DNA of 64,000 nt from Gammaproteobacteria bacterium 28-57-27 (GTDB taxonomy: Bacteria; Pseudomonadota; Gammaproteobacteria; Halothiobacillales; Halothiobacillaceae), in the NCBI GenBank assembly GCA_002281735.1, contig NCGK01000005.1, forward strand, positions 34,465 to 98,464, given 5' to 3'. The translations under genes were made by a program, and so were the position numbers. Below the pieces are notes generated by a model that saw only the letters and a list, made by a program, of their open reading frames with translations, did no database searches and was not told where the DNA came from. Position 1 is the first letter of the stretch. The number at the start of each line of letters is the position of its first letter. Of this stretch, positions 41,150-50,798 are shown piece after piece.

Positions 41150-41237
41150 GGCTACCTTCTCCTCACTGGATCGAGTAGCTTCGATACTAGACCAAAACCA
41201 ACTCACTGTTACTCATTCTTTTTACTGACAAATCAAC

Positions 41238-43235
41238 ATGTTTTATAACCTCAACCCCGCGCAACGCGCCGCCGTCACCCACACCCAAGGGCCGCTCCTG
41301 GTTCTGGCGGGAGCAGGCTCGGGCAAAACCCGCGTCATTACCACCAAGATTGCCCATCTGGTGCGCACGCTCAGCGTTCCGGCGCGGCATATTTACGCGG
41401 TCACGTTCACCAACAAGGCCGCCAAGGAAATGCAGGCGCGGGTCGGCAATATGCTTTCGTCCGACGAACGGCGCGGGCTGCATGTCTCTACCTTTCACAC
41501 CCTGGGTCTGACCATTCTCAAACACGAGTTTGCCGCAGCGGGACTACGACGTGGTTTTTCCATTCTCGACAGCGAAGACCAGCTTTCCATGCTGCGCGAG
41601 TTATCCAAACTGCCCGACAAAGCCCAGATCGAAGAACTGCGCCAGCGCATCAGTCGCTGGAAAAATGACGGCATCAGCGCCGAACAGGCCGCTTCCAGCG
41701 CCGTGGATGATGACGAACAACACGCCGCCCGCCTGTTCACCGCCTATGAACGCCAACTGCGCGCCAGCAATGCGCTGGACTTCGACGACCTGATCGCCCT
41801 GCCCGTGCGCCTTTTCAATCAGCACGCCGAGATCCGCGCCAAATGGCGGCTGCGTGTGCGTTATCTGCTGGTGGACGAAGTGCAGGACACCAACGCGGCA
41901 CAATACGCCCTGTTGCGCCATCTGCTGGATGTTTCTGCCAACTTGACCGCTGTGGGCGACGACCACCAATCGGTGTACGCTTGGCGCGGTGCACGCCCGG
42001 AAAACCTCAAACTACTGGGCGAAGACTACCCCACGCTCAAACTGATCAAACTTGAGCAGAACTACCGCTCAGTCAACACCATCCTCAAAGCCGCCAACGC
42101 CCTGATTCAACACAACAGCCAACAGTTCGAGAAAAACCTGTGGAGCGCGCTCGGTGAAGGCGAAGCGCTGCGCGCTATTCACTGCGCCGATGGCGACGAC
42201 GAAGCCCTGCGTGTGGCAGTCGAAATCCTGCAACACAAATTCAAACAGCGCACAAAGTTTGCCGACTACGCCGTGCTGTATCGTGGCAATCACCAAGCGC
42301 GCGTACTGGAAGGCGCATTGCGCCAACATGCCATTCCTTACCACATCACCGGTGGGCAATCGTTTTTCGACCGCTCCGAAATCCGCGACTTATCCGCTTA
42401 TGTGCGCCTGCTTGCCAATCCGGACGACGACACCGCGTTTTTGCGCGTGGTCAACACCCCGCGCCGCGAAATTGGCGCCAGCACGCTGGAAAAGCTCGGC
42501 CTGTATGCGCAAAACCGCAGCCTGCCGCTGATTGCCGCCAGCCGCGAACTCGGTCTGGCGCAGCAACTGGGCGAACGCGCCTATGAACGCCTGCAACATT
42601 TCAGCACCTGGCTCGACCGCCTGCGTGAGGCCAGCGACCATGCCCCACTGGCGGGCATTCGCCAACTGATTAGCGACATTGGCTATGAAGACTGGCTGAA
42701 AGACACCTCCGACACACCCAAACAGGCTGAACGCCGCTGGCAAAATGTGAATGACTGGCTCGAATGGCTGGACAAAGTCGCCAACGGCGAAGAGAGCATG
42801 GACATTCAGGCGCTGGCCGCCCGCGCCAGCCTGATGGGGATTCTGGAGCGCCAAAACGAAGACGAAGCGGGCGACCAAGTGCGCCTGATGACCCTGCACG
42901 CCGCCAAGGGGCTGGAGTTCCCGCATGTATTCATTATCGGCATGGAAGAAGAACTACTGCCGCACCGCGAAAGCCTGGATGAAGAAAAACTGGAAGAAGA
43001 GCGCCGTCTGGCCTACGTCGGTATCACCCGCGCGCAACAAAGCTTGATCTTCACCCTGACCAAAAAGCGCAAACGCTACGGCGAGTGGGTGGACTCCGAG
43101 CCAAGCCGCTTTCTGGCCGAGATTCCGCCGGAGCTACTGCAATGGGAAGGCCGCAACGACAGCCGCGACCCGGAAGAAAAAAAGAGCAAAGGCCGGGCAC
43201 AGCTCGAAGGATTGAAAGCCTTACTTGGCGGCTGA
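41238..43235 (+). CDS. rep: ATP-dependent DNA helicase Rep
   Basis: Superfamily 1 3'-5' helicase that helps forks pass protein roadblocks. 665 residues with LNPAQRAAV (Q motif), [63 protein letters not shown] and [10 protein letters not shown], all helicase motifs in order. Intact despite the fragment of itself at 39752. Confidence 0.96.
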   Translation: MFYNLNPAQRAAVTHTQGPLLVLAGAGSGKTRVITTKIAHLVRTLSVPARHIYAVTFTNKAAKEMQARVGNMLSSDERRGLHVSTFHTLGLTILKHEFAAAGLRRGFSILDSEDQLSMLRELSKLPDKAQIEELRQRISRWKNDGISAEQAASSAVDDDEQHAARLFTAYERQLRASNALDFDDLIALPVRLFNQHAEIRAKWRLRVRYLLVDEVQDTNAAQYALLRHLLDVSANLTAVGDDHQSVYAWRGARPENLKLLGEDYPTLKLIKLEQNYRSVNTILKAANALIQHNSQQFEKNLWSALGEGEALRAIHCADGDDEALRVAVEILQHKFKQRTKFADYAVLYRGNHQARVLEGALRQHAIPYHITGGQSFFDRSEIRDLSAYVRLLANPDDDTAFLRVVNTPRREIGASTLEKLGLYAQNRSLPLIAASRELGLAQQLGERAYERLQHFSTWLDRLREASDHAPLAGIRQLISDIGYEDWLKDTSDTPKQAERRWQNVNDWLEWLDKVANGEESMDIQALAARASLMGILERQNEDEAGDQVRLMTLHAAKGLEFPHVFIIGMEEELLPHRESLDEEKLEEERRLAYVGITRAQQSLIFTLTKKRKRYGEWVDSEPSRFLAEIPPELLQWEGRNDSRDPEEKKSKGRAQLEGLKALLGG

Positions 43236-43296
43236 TGAACTCATTCGGGTTTACAATGCTCGACTTGTTTTTTGTTTGTTCAGGAATTTAATCACC

Positions 43297-44871
43297 ATGC
43301 ACGCTCACATCACCCCTATTCGCCGCGCTCTGCTTTCTGTGTCTGACAAAAGCGGCCTGCTCGAATTTGCTCGCTTTTTGACTGCGCAAAATATCGAGCT
43401 ACTTTCCACCGGCGGCACGGCCAAAATGCTGCGCGAGGCGGGTTTGGCGGTCAAAGACGTATCCGACTACACCGGTTTCCCGGAAATGATGGACGGGCGC
43501 GTGAAAACCCTGCACCCGAAAGTGCATGGTGGAATTCTTGGGCGACGCGGCACGGATGATGCGGTGATGGCCGAACATGGCATTCAGCCGATTGACCTGG
43601 TGGTGGTCAATCTTTACCCCTTCGCCGCCGCGACCGCCAAGGCCGATTGCAGCTACGCAGACGCGGTGGAAAACATCGACATCGGCGGGCCGACCATGGT
43701 ACGCGCCGCCGCCAAAAATCATGCGGACGTGAGCATTGTGGTCAACCCGTCCGACTACGCGCGCGTGCAGGCCGAAATGGAGTCCCACGGCGGCGTGAGC
43801 GCGGCAACCCGACTGGATTTGGCGGTGCGCGCCTATGAGCACACCGCCGCTTACGACGGCATGATCGCCAACTACTTTGGAGCGCGCGTAGGTGATGCCA
43901 GCTTCACGCAGCCCGCCGATTTTCCGCGCACGTTTAACCTGCAACTCGAAAAGCGCATGGGCTTACGCTATGGCGAAAACCCGCACCAGCGCGCAGCGTT
44001 TTATGTCGAACACGCTGCGCCGAGCGGCAGTATGGCTCGCGCCACCCAGCTGCAGGGCAAGGAGCTGTCCTACAACAATATTGCCGATACCGATGCGGCG
44101 CTGGAGTGCGTCAAGCAGTTCACGGCACCGGCCTGCGTGATCGTCAAACACGCCAATCCCTGCGGCGTCGCGGTGGCCGACACCATTCTTGCCGCGTATG
44201 AACGCGCCTATCTGACGGACACCGAGTCCGCGTTCGGCGGCATTATCGCCTTCAACCGCCCTCTGGATGCTGCCACCGCGCAGGCGATTGTCGAACGGCA
44301 GTTCGTCGAAGTGATTATTGCCCCGGAGGCCAGTGAGGACGCGCTAGCCATCACTGCCGCCAAGAAAAACGTGCGTGTACTCATCTGTGGCGCGCTGGGC
44401 ACAGACCTGCCCCGCCTTGACTACAAACGCGTGACTGGAGGGCTTTTGGTGCAAGACGCCGATGTATCCGTGCTGCATGAAACCCGCGTGGTCAGTCAGC
44501 GTGCGCCGACGGAAACGGAAATGCGTGACATGCTGTTTGCCTGGAACGTAGCCAAGTTCGTCAAATCCAACGCGATTGTTTATGCCAAAGATGCAGCGAC
44601 CATTGGCGTGGGCGCCGGGCAAATGAGTCGCATAAACTCGGCGCGTATTGCCGCGATCAAGGCCGAACATGCCGGCTTGGTGGTCACCGGCGCAGTGATG
44701 GCCAGCGATGCCTTCTTCCCCTTCCGCGACGGCATCGACAACGCCGCCGCCAATGGCATCACCGCCGTGATTCATCCGGGTGGCTCCATGCGCGACGAAG
44801 AAGTGATTGCTGCCGCCAATGAACACGGCATGGCGATGGTGTTTACCGGAATGCGGCATTTCCGCCACTGA
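43297..44871 (+). CDS. purH: Bifunctional AICAR transformylase / IMP cyclohydrolase
   Basis: Last two steps of de novo IMP synthesis. 524 residues from ATG 43297. The N-terminal cyclohydrolase domain has [13 protein letters not shown] and [22 protein letters not shown]; the transformylase domain has [12 protein letters not shown] and [10 protein letters not shown] with the catalytic Lys-His. It follows rep on the same strand and ends at a clear terminator. Confidence 0.97.
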   Translation: MHAHITPIRRALLSVSDKSGLLEFARFLTAQNIELLSTGGTAKMLREAGLAVKDVSDYTGFPEMMDGRVKTLHPKVHGGILGRRGTDDAVMAEHGIQPIDLVVVNLYPFAAATAKADCSYADAVENIDIGGPTMVRAAAKNHADVSIVVNPSDYARVQAEMESHGGVSAATRLDLAVRAYEHTAAYDGMIANYFGARVGDASFTQPADFPRTFNLQLEKRMGLRYGENPHQRAAFYVEHAAPSGSMARATQLQGKELSYNNIADTDAALECVKQFTAPACVIVKHANPCGVAVADTILAAYERAYLTDTESAFGGIIAFNRPLDAATAQAIVERQFVEVIIAPEASEDALAITAAKKNVRVLICGALGTDLPRLDYKRVTGGLLVQDADVSVLHETRVVSQRAPTETEMRDMLFAWNVAKFVKSNAIVYAKDAATIGVGAGQMSRINSARIAAIKAEHAGLVVTGAVMASDAFFPFRDGIDNAAANGITAVIHPGGSMRDEEVIAAANEHGMAMVFTGMRHFRH

Positions 44872-44890
44872 TTGCAGCAACGGCATCAAC

Positions 44891-44922
44891 AAAAAGCCCC
44901 GGCATGAGAACCGGGGCTTTTT
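44891..44922 (+). terminator. Rho-independent terminator of purH
   Basis: AAAAAGCCCCGG stem, CATGAGAA loop, CCGGGGCTTTTT, 20 bases past the purH stop. It could also work for the opposite strand. Confidence 0.93.
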
Positions 44923-44986
44923 ATGTGGGAACGATTGAAAGTTATTGATCCAGAATATCGATGCCTGAACCGTAGGCGCACACTAA

Positions 44987-45020
44987 AACTCTGTGCCCTC
45001 CATGTCCTCTGTGGCTAAAA
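44987..45020. repeat. Half copy of the CTCTGTG repeat
   Basis: AACTCTGTGCCCTCCATGTC followed by CTCTGTGGCTAAA, one arm of the element at 6731-6807 and 10046-10138, just beyond the 3' end of the signalling cluster. Confidence 0.7.
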
Positions 45021-45026
45021 ATGGCT

Positions 45027-45788
45027 TTAACGCGCTTTGAGCGTGTCCATCAAATCAATCATGAACTCCGTGTCCTCCTGATTGACCTCAGCCCAACCTT
45101 CAAACCCCAAAGACTCAAGCACACCCGACCCTTTCTCGATCTGAGGCATACGCAGCATCAGGTTCTGAATGTCTTCCGCACTATCCATCAAGCGCGGCCC
45201 CACCAAAAGCACATGCTGAATATCGGAAATCTGGCTGGTCACCAAAGGGCGCAACTGCTTGCGCACTGTGTTCGACAGGCCATCCCATGCGTCTTTCAAG
45301 AAAAAGCCCACATCGGCACTCCCCTTGAGCAAGGCTTTTGCCACCAGCACATAACCATCGACCACAATCGACTGTACGTTATTGGCGTTCAAATCCGCAG
45401 GTTCGAGCATAATCATGCCCACCAAATGAATATCCGGGTCATCCGTACTCGCTACACGCGCATTCGGCTGTAAATCCTCAACCCGCTGTACCGCGCTCTC
45501 CACAGGCACGGCCACGACACACTCATCTGCCACGCCCATTGGATGCACCACGGCGCGAAACCCCTTTTCACGCACCAGCATCGACGCGTCATACGGATTG
45601 GCGTAAATCAAATCCACCGCATCCTGACGAATCGCTTCGCGCTGGGCATCAAAGCTGTCGTACATTTCCAGATGGAAATGCAACCCCAAATTACGCTGCA
45701 ACCATGTGTTGTAGATATACCAGCCGGAAATATGTTCTGGTGTGAAATCCGGGCTCACCGTGAGTTGATAAATTGTTTCCATGCTCAT
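45027..45788 (-). CDS. PhnD-like binding-protein fold without signal peptide
   Basis: 253 residues resembling PhnD-type phosphate/phosphonate-binding proteins: DAQREAIRQDAVDLIYANPYDASMLVREKGF and NVQSIVVDGYVLVAKALLKGSADVGF are typical. The N-terminus (MSMETIYQLTVSPDF) has no signal peptide or lipobox, so it should be cytoplasmic and probably a ligand sensor. It is last in the cluster, overlapping the PAS gene by 4 bases, and no ABC permease or ATPase is nearby. Confidence 0.75.
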   Translation of the reverse strand: MSMETIYQLTVSPDFTPEHISGWYIYNTWLQRNLGLHFHLEMYDSFDAQREAIRQDAVDLIYANPYDASMLVREKGFRAVVHPMGVADECVVAVPVESAVQRVEDLQPNARVASTDDPDIHLVGMIMLEPADLNANNVQSIVVDGYVLVAKALLKGSADVGFFLKDAWDGLSNTVRKQLRPLVTSQISDIQHVLLVGPRLMDSAEDIQNLMLRMPQIEKGSGVLESLGFEGWAEVNQEDTEFMIDLMDTLKAR

Positions 45789-46300
45789 GCCTCCGGCCCA
45801 TCCCAGTGCGAACCTTCTTGCGCTTTAAGCTGCTGATACAACGCAATCGACTCACGAATCTTCGTGCGTGACGGCTTACGGCGCACCGAGGTATAGCCCA
45901 CAACCCTGCCATCGCGCACATTGGGAATCACAGTGGCATACACCCAATAAAACTTACCGTCACCGCGCAAATTTTTGACATAACCATGCCATATTCTTCC
46001 AGCTTCGATATCATCCCAGAGACTTTTGAAAGCCACACCGGGCATATCGGGGTGGCGCAAGATACTATGCTCCGCACCAATCAAGGCTTCACGAGAATGC
46101 CCCGACATTTCCACAAACGACTGGTTACAGTGCGTAATAATTCCGCGTGTGTCGGTACGCGAAACAATCAACTTGCCATCGGGGTAAGGAACCTCCTCAT
46201 CCGTCACCAAAACTTTACGCGCACCAAAGCCATAAAGATTGATGTGATACTCACGAAACTCACCCGCAACAGCCGCCGGCTGCATATCTCTTAACATCAT
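45785..46300 (-). CDS. PAS-domain protein (Aer-like)
   Basis: 171 residues. The PAS domain (near 45-150) closely resembles that of the aerotaxis receptor Aer: LIVSRTDTRGIITHCNQSFVEMSG, HSILRHPDMPGVAFKSLWDDI and NLRGDGKFYWVYATVIPN. Aer binds FAD there, so redox or oxygen sensing is plausible. There is no membrane or methyl-accepting domain, making it a soluble sensor. Start at ATG 46300 or 46297. Confidence 0.85.
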   Translation of the reverse strand: MMLRDMQPAAVAGEFREYHINLYGFGARKVLVTDEEVPYPDGKLIVSRTDTRGIITHCNQSFVEMSGHSREALIGAEHSILRHPDMPGVAFKSLWDDIEAGRIWHGYVKNLRGDGKFYWVYATVIPNVRDGRVVGYTSVRRKPSRTKIRESIALYQQLKAQEGSHWDGPEA

Positions 46301-46427
46301 GCACTCTCCAGCACAGGAGTACTGTGCAACACACGCCATCGCCCTTCGTAGGGCAGATAAGCGTAGCGCATCCACCCTACGCGCAGCTTGTAGGCGTGAA
46401 GGTTCGCGCCTACAGGATTTCTAAGCC

Positions 46428-46790
46428 TTAGATCACTTTACCGACAGATTCAGCAGCACGCTTCACATCCAGGAAAATCAATCCAAGCTTGGCCTGCGGC
46501 TTGGCCAGCACGGTCAATACGGCATCTTCACCCGCATGAGTCATCAGGATATAACCCTTATCACCTTTGATAAGCACCTGCTCCAAGCCGCCACGCGCCA
46601 GTTCTTTGGCCGTGCGATCGCCCAAGGACAACAGAGCGGCGCTCATGGCGCCCACACGGTCTTCGTCCATGGTGCTTGGCAACAGCGCTGCCATCATCAA
46701 ACCATCAGTCGAAACCACAGCAGAGGCTTCAATATCCGCCGAAGAACCATTCAGTTCCGCCAAAATCGAGGTCAACATATCCGCGCGCAT
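46428..46790 (-). CDS. Roadblock/LC7 domain protein (MglB-like)
   Basis: 120 residues covering one roadblock domain: MLTSILAELNGSSADIEASAVVSTDGLMMAALLPS, GAMSAALLSLGDRTAKELARG and GYILMTHAGEDAVLTVLA. In other bacteria such proteins dimerise and act as GTPase-activating proteins for MglA-type GTPases. One is encoded at 48893, so this is its likely partner. AAGGAG lies 8 bases before the start. Confidence 0.88.
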   Translation of the reverse strand: MRADMLTSILAELNGSSADIEASAVVSTDGLMMAALLPSTMDEDRVGAMSAALLSLGDRTAKELARGGLEQVLIKGDKGYILMTHAGEDAVLTVLAKPQAKLGLIFLDVKRAAESVGKVI

Positions 46791-46859
46791 AATCTTTTCT
46801 CCTTATCAACAAATCACTGTAAAAACAACGCACCAAAATTCAGAACCGACACCCAAGCA

Positions 46860-47291
46860 TTACCACGTCTCACGACAGGTGATACCCGCCGCATGATATT
46901 CCGAGCTAACATGCAGCGTCGTAGTTTTTCTCCCGGTCACGGCTTCAACCGCGCCATCGATCAGGCCAAAACCAAAATTGCACAACGCGTGTTTCCCTGC
47001 TTCGATTCCACGCTCCTGCAACACCAGGCCGATTTTGCATCCTGTAAGCTCGGCGGCCTGCCCTGCAAGCCCGATGTCATCCATGAACTCCTTGTCCTGA
47101 AAAAATTTGGCAATCAAGACACGCGCCTCAGCCTCGCTACCTGAGCCGTGACTCGCTCCAAGACGCTTGCCCAACTGCTTGCCAGCATAGCGAAACACAC
47201 TAATCATTTCCACTTCCTGCGCAATATCCGCCAATAGGGCGATGATCTCGCGCGTGTCCATAGCGCACCGTTTCGCTTCATTCGTACTCAC
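46860..47291 (-). CDS. Small V4R-like protein
   Basis: 143 residues from GTG 47291 with GAGG 7 bases upstream. The C-terminal GCKIGLVLQERGIEAGKHALCNFGFGLIDGAVEAVTGR resembles the end of V4R-type ligand-binding domains, with Cys and His residues that could hold a metal or small molecule. This is a weak match. It sits 69 bases before the roadblock gene. Confidence 0.55.
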   Translation of the reverse strand: MSTNEAKRCAMDTREIIALLADIAQEVEMISVFRYAGKQLGKRLGASHGSGSEAEARVLIAKFFQDKEFMDDIGLAGQAAELTGCKIGLVLQERGIEAGKHALCNFGFGLIDGAVEAVTGRKTTTLHVSSEYHAAGITCRETW

Positions 47292-47345
47292 TGGGATACC
47301 TCTTCGCTATCAAAATGGTGAATACAAACATAAATAAAATAAAAG

Positions 47346-48083
47346 TCAACTACGCAAAGCGCGTATCACCTCCAGCTCACCCGAATCGACAGGCAGCAAC
47401 CCCTGCATGGACAGTTCGGCAAGAATCGCACCACCACGCTCGGATTGCGCCATATCCAACAGGGTTTGGCGCACGCGACTAAAGTACGCGACATGCTGCG
47501 GCGCGAGCATAAAACAGTGGTACACGGAGTGCTCTTGGGTCTCGCCCAACACCTTGAGCTGCTTGCGGCTTAACCCGCTCATCCCGGCGTAAAAATCCTT
47601 GTAGAGGATGCCAAAACGCACATCCCCACGATAAATCGACTGCACCACAGCCATCCATGTTGCTACAGGTTTGAGTTCGGCGGGTTTCACGTCCTGACGC
47701 GCCAGCGACTGCAAGGCAACTTGCGTCACCAACATGCTAGTGACCGTCGCCACGCTGGACTGGTGCATATCCGCGAGCTCGGCATCACATTCGGCGCAGG
47801 TGACGCATACCGCCTCGTCGTAGAGATTTCCGGCGCGCACCAAGGGAATAAAACCATGTTTGTCAGCCAGCAACAGCGCGTGCTGCGGATTGGCATACAC
47901 CAGATCAGCTGCAGCCATACCCGACTGAAATTCTGCAAAATCAAGGCTTTGCTGAAAGCGCACCGAGACAGGACTCCCTCCCAGCTCGCCAAGATTCTGA
48001 CTCAGATATTGCGCAAAAACGAACCAGCGCTCAGGATTTTTCGCCGTGTCGTGCGGGCACACCATCATGCTCCAATGATTCAT
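47346..48083 (-). CDS. Second PhnD-like binding-protein fold without signal peptide
   Basis: 245 residues, distantly like the protein at 45027: FQSGMAAADLVYANPQHALLLADKHGF and VVQSIYRGDVRFGILYKDFYAGMSGLSRKQ match in order and spacing. No signal peptide (MNHWSMMVCPHDTAKN). Two Cys in VCVTCAECD are unusual and might bind metal. Also probably a cytoplasmic sensor. Confidence 0.72.
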   Translation of the reverse strand: MNHWSMMVCPHDTAKNPERWFVFAQYLSQNLGELGGSPVSVRFQQSLDFAEFQSGMAAADLVYANPQHALLLADKHGFIPLVRAGNLYDEAVCVTCAECDAELADMHQSSVATVTSMLVTQVALQSLARQDVKPAELKPVATWMAVVQSIYRGDVRFGILYKDFYAGMSGLSRKQLKVLGETQEHSVYHCFMLAPQHVAYFSRVRQTLLDMAQSERGGAILAELSMQGLLPVDSGELEVIRALRS

Positions 48084-48252
48084 TGAGGCTCCTCCATGTT
48101 GGGGCTTGAGACTGTTGTAGACTCAGGCCAAGCGTAGCCCAGAGCACCCCGCAAAAACACTCATTCCACGCACCACTCAGCACAGAGTTTTTCGATGCCT
48201 TATCAGTTTGTGTTTTCATGACGCGCTGGCGCGATCCGACAGGCGCGCGCGA

Positions 48253-48900
48253 TTAGGCGACAGGTGCTCCACCATAACGCCGGAACAGCAGCCATACCAA
48301 ATCCAGCATGGCGGGCTGATCCAGCCTGGGTGTGCCGCTGATAATCAGCACAAAACGGTGCTTACCGATAAATAGTGGCCAGAAGCCCATATTACTCATG
48401 CCGCCGGCATTAATCAGCGCCCAGGCACTGCTGCGCATCCCGAGATGCCCTTCCAGCAGGGCAAAGTGACGCGAGTGCAAGGATCCAAGATCGGCTGACA
48501 ACCCCGCTAATTCCTCAGCGGTTTCGTGATGGAAGCCATGGCAGCCAAGATAGAAACCCTGCTCGTCGGCCAGCAAAGCCTTTCCGTCACCTGCAAGCTC
48601 GGCAAGAATCGGTGGCAGACTGGACTCAAGACTTTCGGTGGATTGCCTGCGGGTCGACTTCAGACCATGCACCAACCCTAAGGATTGCAGACGATAGACA
48701 TGCTCTAGTGCGGCCTGTACATCGCTCAGACCAGTCATCTCCGTCAGCAAGGCAGGTTCGAAGGCAGGGAACTCGGCATACGCCAACAAGCGGCTCAAGC
48801 TGGCTCGCGCGGGTTCCTGTGTGACACTGGAGACAGCAAAGTAAGCTCCTGCCGGGGTCGGAGCAACAAACAGCCCACGCTCGAATTCATATTCATTCAT
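48253..48900 (-). CDS. Roadblock-related protein with a winged-helix-like N-terminus
   Basis: 215 residues. The N-terminal half (SLSRLLAYAEFPAFEPALLTEMTGLSDVQAALEHVYRLQSLGLVHG) looks like a winged helix. The C-terminal half (LLADEQGFYLGCHGFHHETAEELAGLSADLGSLHSRH) looks like a roadblock domain. The start overlaps the GTPase gene by 8 bases, which supports a direct partnership. Function is inference. Confidence 0.65.
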   Translation of the reverse strand: MNEYEFERGLFVAPTPAGAYFAVSSVTQEPARASLSRLLAYAEFPAFEPALLTEMTGLSDVQAALEHVYRLQSLGLVHGLKSTRRQSTESLESSLPPILAELAGDGKALLADEQGFYLGCHGFHHETAEELAGLSADLGSLHSRHFALLEGHLGMRSSAWALINAGGMSNMGFWPLFIGKHRFVLIISGTPRLDQPAMLDLVWLLFRRYGGAPVA

Positions 48901-49435
48901 TCGTTTTTACTCCTGGGTCAATCGAAAACAGCAAAGCCTGAACCAATAAGGAAACATCCTGCTTTTCACGCGCATCTACCTCAAAAATAGGTACCATGAA
49001 ACCCAGGGTTTCGACATGCGCCCTGTAGCGATCCAGTCCTGGATGGGGATTTTCATCCATACGTGTCACGCCGATCACCAACTGGGTTTTTTCAATAAAT
49101 TCCCGGAAGGCATTCACATAAAACGACATATCCTGGAACGGGTTGGTGCGTGTATTGTCGAGCATCAAGACCAGACCCAGACCACCCTCGGTGAGAATAT
49201 CCCACATGAAATCGAAACGCTCCTGCCCCGGTGTTCCATATAGATGCACCCGCTCACCGCCATCAAGCTTCAGCAGACCATAATCCATCGCCACCGTGGT
49301 CTGTGGCTTGCGTTTTTTGGTCATGTCCGTGGCTTCTTCATCTGTCGTGAGCACAGGAATATCGCTCAATGACTTGATCGCTGTTGTTTTGCCTGCACCA
49401 ACAGGTCCTGCAAATATGATTTTGTGCTGAGCCAC
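48893..49435 (-). CDS. MglA-like small Ras-type GTPase
   Basis: 180 residues from GTG 49435 with AAGGA 8 bases upstream. G1 is FAGPVGAGKTTAIKSL, G3 is YGTPGQERFDFMW and G4 is GVTRMDEN (TRMD in place of NKxD), with the switch I Thr in the MTKKRKPQTTVAMDYG region. MglA-type GTPases control polarity and motility in other bacteria. It is encoded with at least two roadblock proteins, as for MglA and MglB. Confidence 0.88.
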   Translation of the reverse strand: MAQHKIIFAGPVGAGKTTAIKSLSDIPVLTTDEEATDMTKKRKPQTTVAMDYGLLKLDGGERVHLYGTPGQERFDFMWDILTEGGLGLVLMLDNTRTNPFQDMSFYVNAFREFIEKTQLVIGVTRMDENPHPGLDRYRAHVETLGFMVPIFEVDAREKQDVSLLVQALLFSIDPGVKTNE

Positions 49436-49491
49436 ACTTGTATTCCTTAAATGTTCAATTCATCAAATTGCCACAACCAACGGGTTGCAAC

Positions 49492-50712
49492 CTAGCCAAA
49501 GCCGAGCTTTTTAAGCAGACTTCCAAACAGACCGCGTTTTTCATTTTTAACCGGCTTCGCAGAAACATCAGCCACCGAGCCCGAGATGGTTTCGCTGGAT
49601 TTCTGCAACTCAACCAGACCAAACGACTGGCATGCTGTGTAGAAAGAAAACACGAAGCGGTAAGGTACATCCAGTTTTCGCGCCGTTTCCAACAGGCCAC
49701 TCGGTTGGGTCGCCCACAGAGCGGAAATACGCATACTGTGTGGCACACTCATCAGACGCGGGATATTCGGCCAGCCCCGCAAGCGCACGGGAGCTGTCAA
49801 GGAGGTGCCCACAGGGACACGTCCGCGCGAACTCCACAGGGATATTTTCCACAGCATATTGTCCAGACGACGCAGGCGAGGATCTTCCGATGCCCCGATT
49901 TTCTTGGGCTCCTGGTCAATCAACCCGACGGAAACGGGGGAGGCATCCATTGACCTTGCGCACACTGCACGCAAGAAAGGCTCGGGCATGGGTGTGGAGA
50001 CAAAATTGACGGCTGCACCTACATACAGAGGATAAGGACCCAAACCTTCGATTCTGGCAACCCCGGCCTCGGCACTGAGCTTCAGTGCCTGACGGTAGAC
50101 TCCGAGCAAGGTCAACTCCGGGTTGAAGAACAATTCTTCCCGTCCTTTCGGATCGGTGTACGCCGAGTCCAGAAGGTTACCGCAACAGTTTTGCGCCCTT
50201 TCATCCATGTCCTCCCCCATCAACTGCGCAGCAGGCGCTGTCGTGGTCGGAGCCGCCTCCAACGCATCTGAAGACTGATGCGGCTTGGCATCCTCCCTGC
50301 CCCCCACGGTAGAGGGTCGAGCGGACGCGACGGGTGTCGGTGGTTTGACTTCGGGGAGCTTGACGGGTGCGGCCGGCGGGTTTTTCAGCGCATCCCTGGC
50401 CTTGGCCACGGCGGCGGAAAAATGCTCAGCCTGCACGGGCTTGCAAACCCAAAAAGCATTGTTGAGATGCTTTTCCGTCACCGAAAGCACGACCACCGGC
50501 CCGTGGAATTTGCGCCGCAGATCCAACCAAAGACGAGGGCTTTCGACTCCATCCAGATCAATGATAACGACCTCGTGCGTCCCATTTGTCACAATTTGAC
50601 AACTTCCGCGCGCAGGTCCTTCGAGAAACATCGTAAACAACTGCAAAGCCCGCTCGTTCATGCCAACGATACTGACTTTGAGTTCAGTGTCAGTTTTTTT
50701 TCTTGTGAACAT
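49492..50712 (-). CDS. Receiver-like protein with an uncharacterised C-terminal half
   Basis: 406 residues. The first 110 resemble a response-regulator receiver (LKVSIVGMNERALQLF, HEVVIIDLDG, GPVVVLSV and a late CKP lysine), without a clear phospho-acceptor context. A Pro/Ala-rich linker (PPAAPVKLPEVKPPTP) follows. The C-terminal half includes a probable winged helix (ISALWATQPSGLLETARKLDVPYRFVFSFY) and a basic tail. It lies 56 bases before the GTPase gene. Role unknown. Confidence 0.6.
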   Translation of the reverse strand: MFTRKKTDTELKVSIVGMNERALQLFTMFLEGPARGSCQIVTNGTHEVVIIDLDGVESPRLWLDLRRKFHGPVVVLSVTEKHLNNAFWVCKPVQAEHFSAAVAKARDALKNPPAAPVKLPEVKPPTPVASARPSTVGGREDAKPHQSSDALEAAPTTTAPAAQLMGEDMDERAQNCCGNLLDSAYTDPKGREELFFNPELTLLGVYRQALKLSAEAGVARIEGLGPYPLYVGAAVNFVSTPMPEPFLRAVCARSMDASPVSVGLIDQEPKKIGASEDPRLRRLDNMLWKISLWSSRGRVPVGTSLTAPVRLRGWPNIPRLMSVPHSMRISALWATQPSGLLETARKLDVPYRFVFSFYTACQSFGLVELQKSSETISGSVADVSAKPVKNEKRGLFGSLLKKLGFG

Positions 50713-50798
50713 TCAATTCCATACCTTTAGCAAAAGCATCTGACCCTTCGCGCCACAACGCTTCCCGAGGCATTTTCAAAACTTTAGATCGCGACAAC

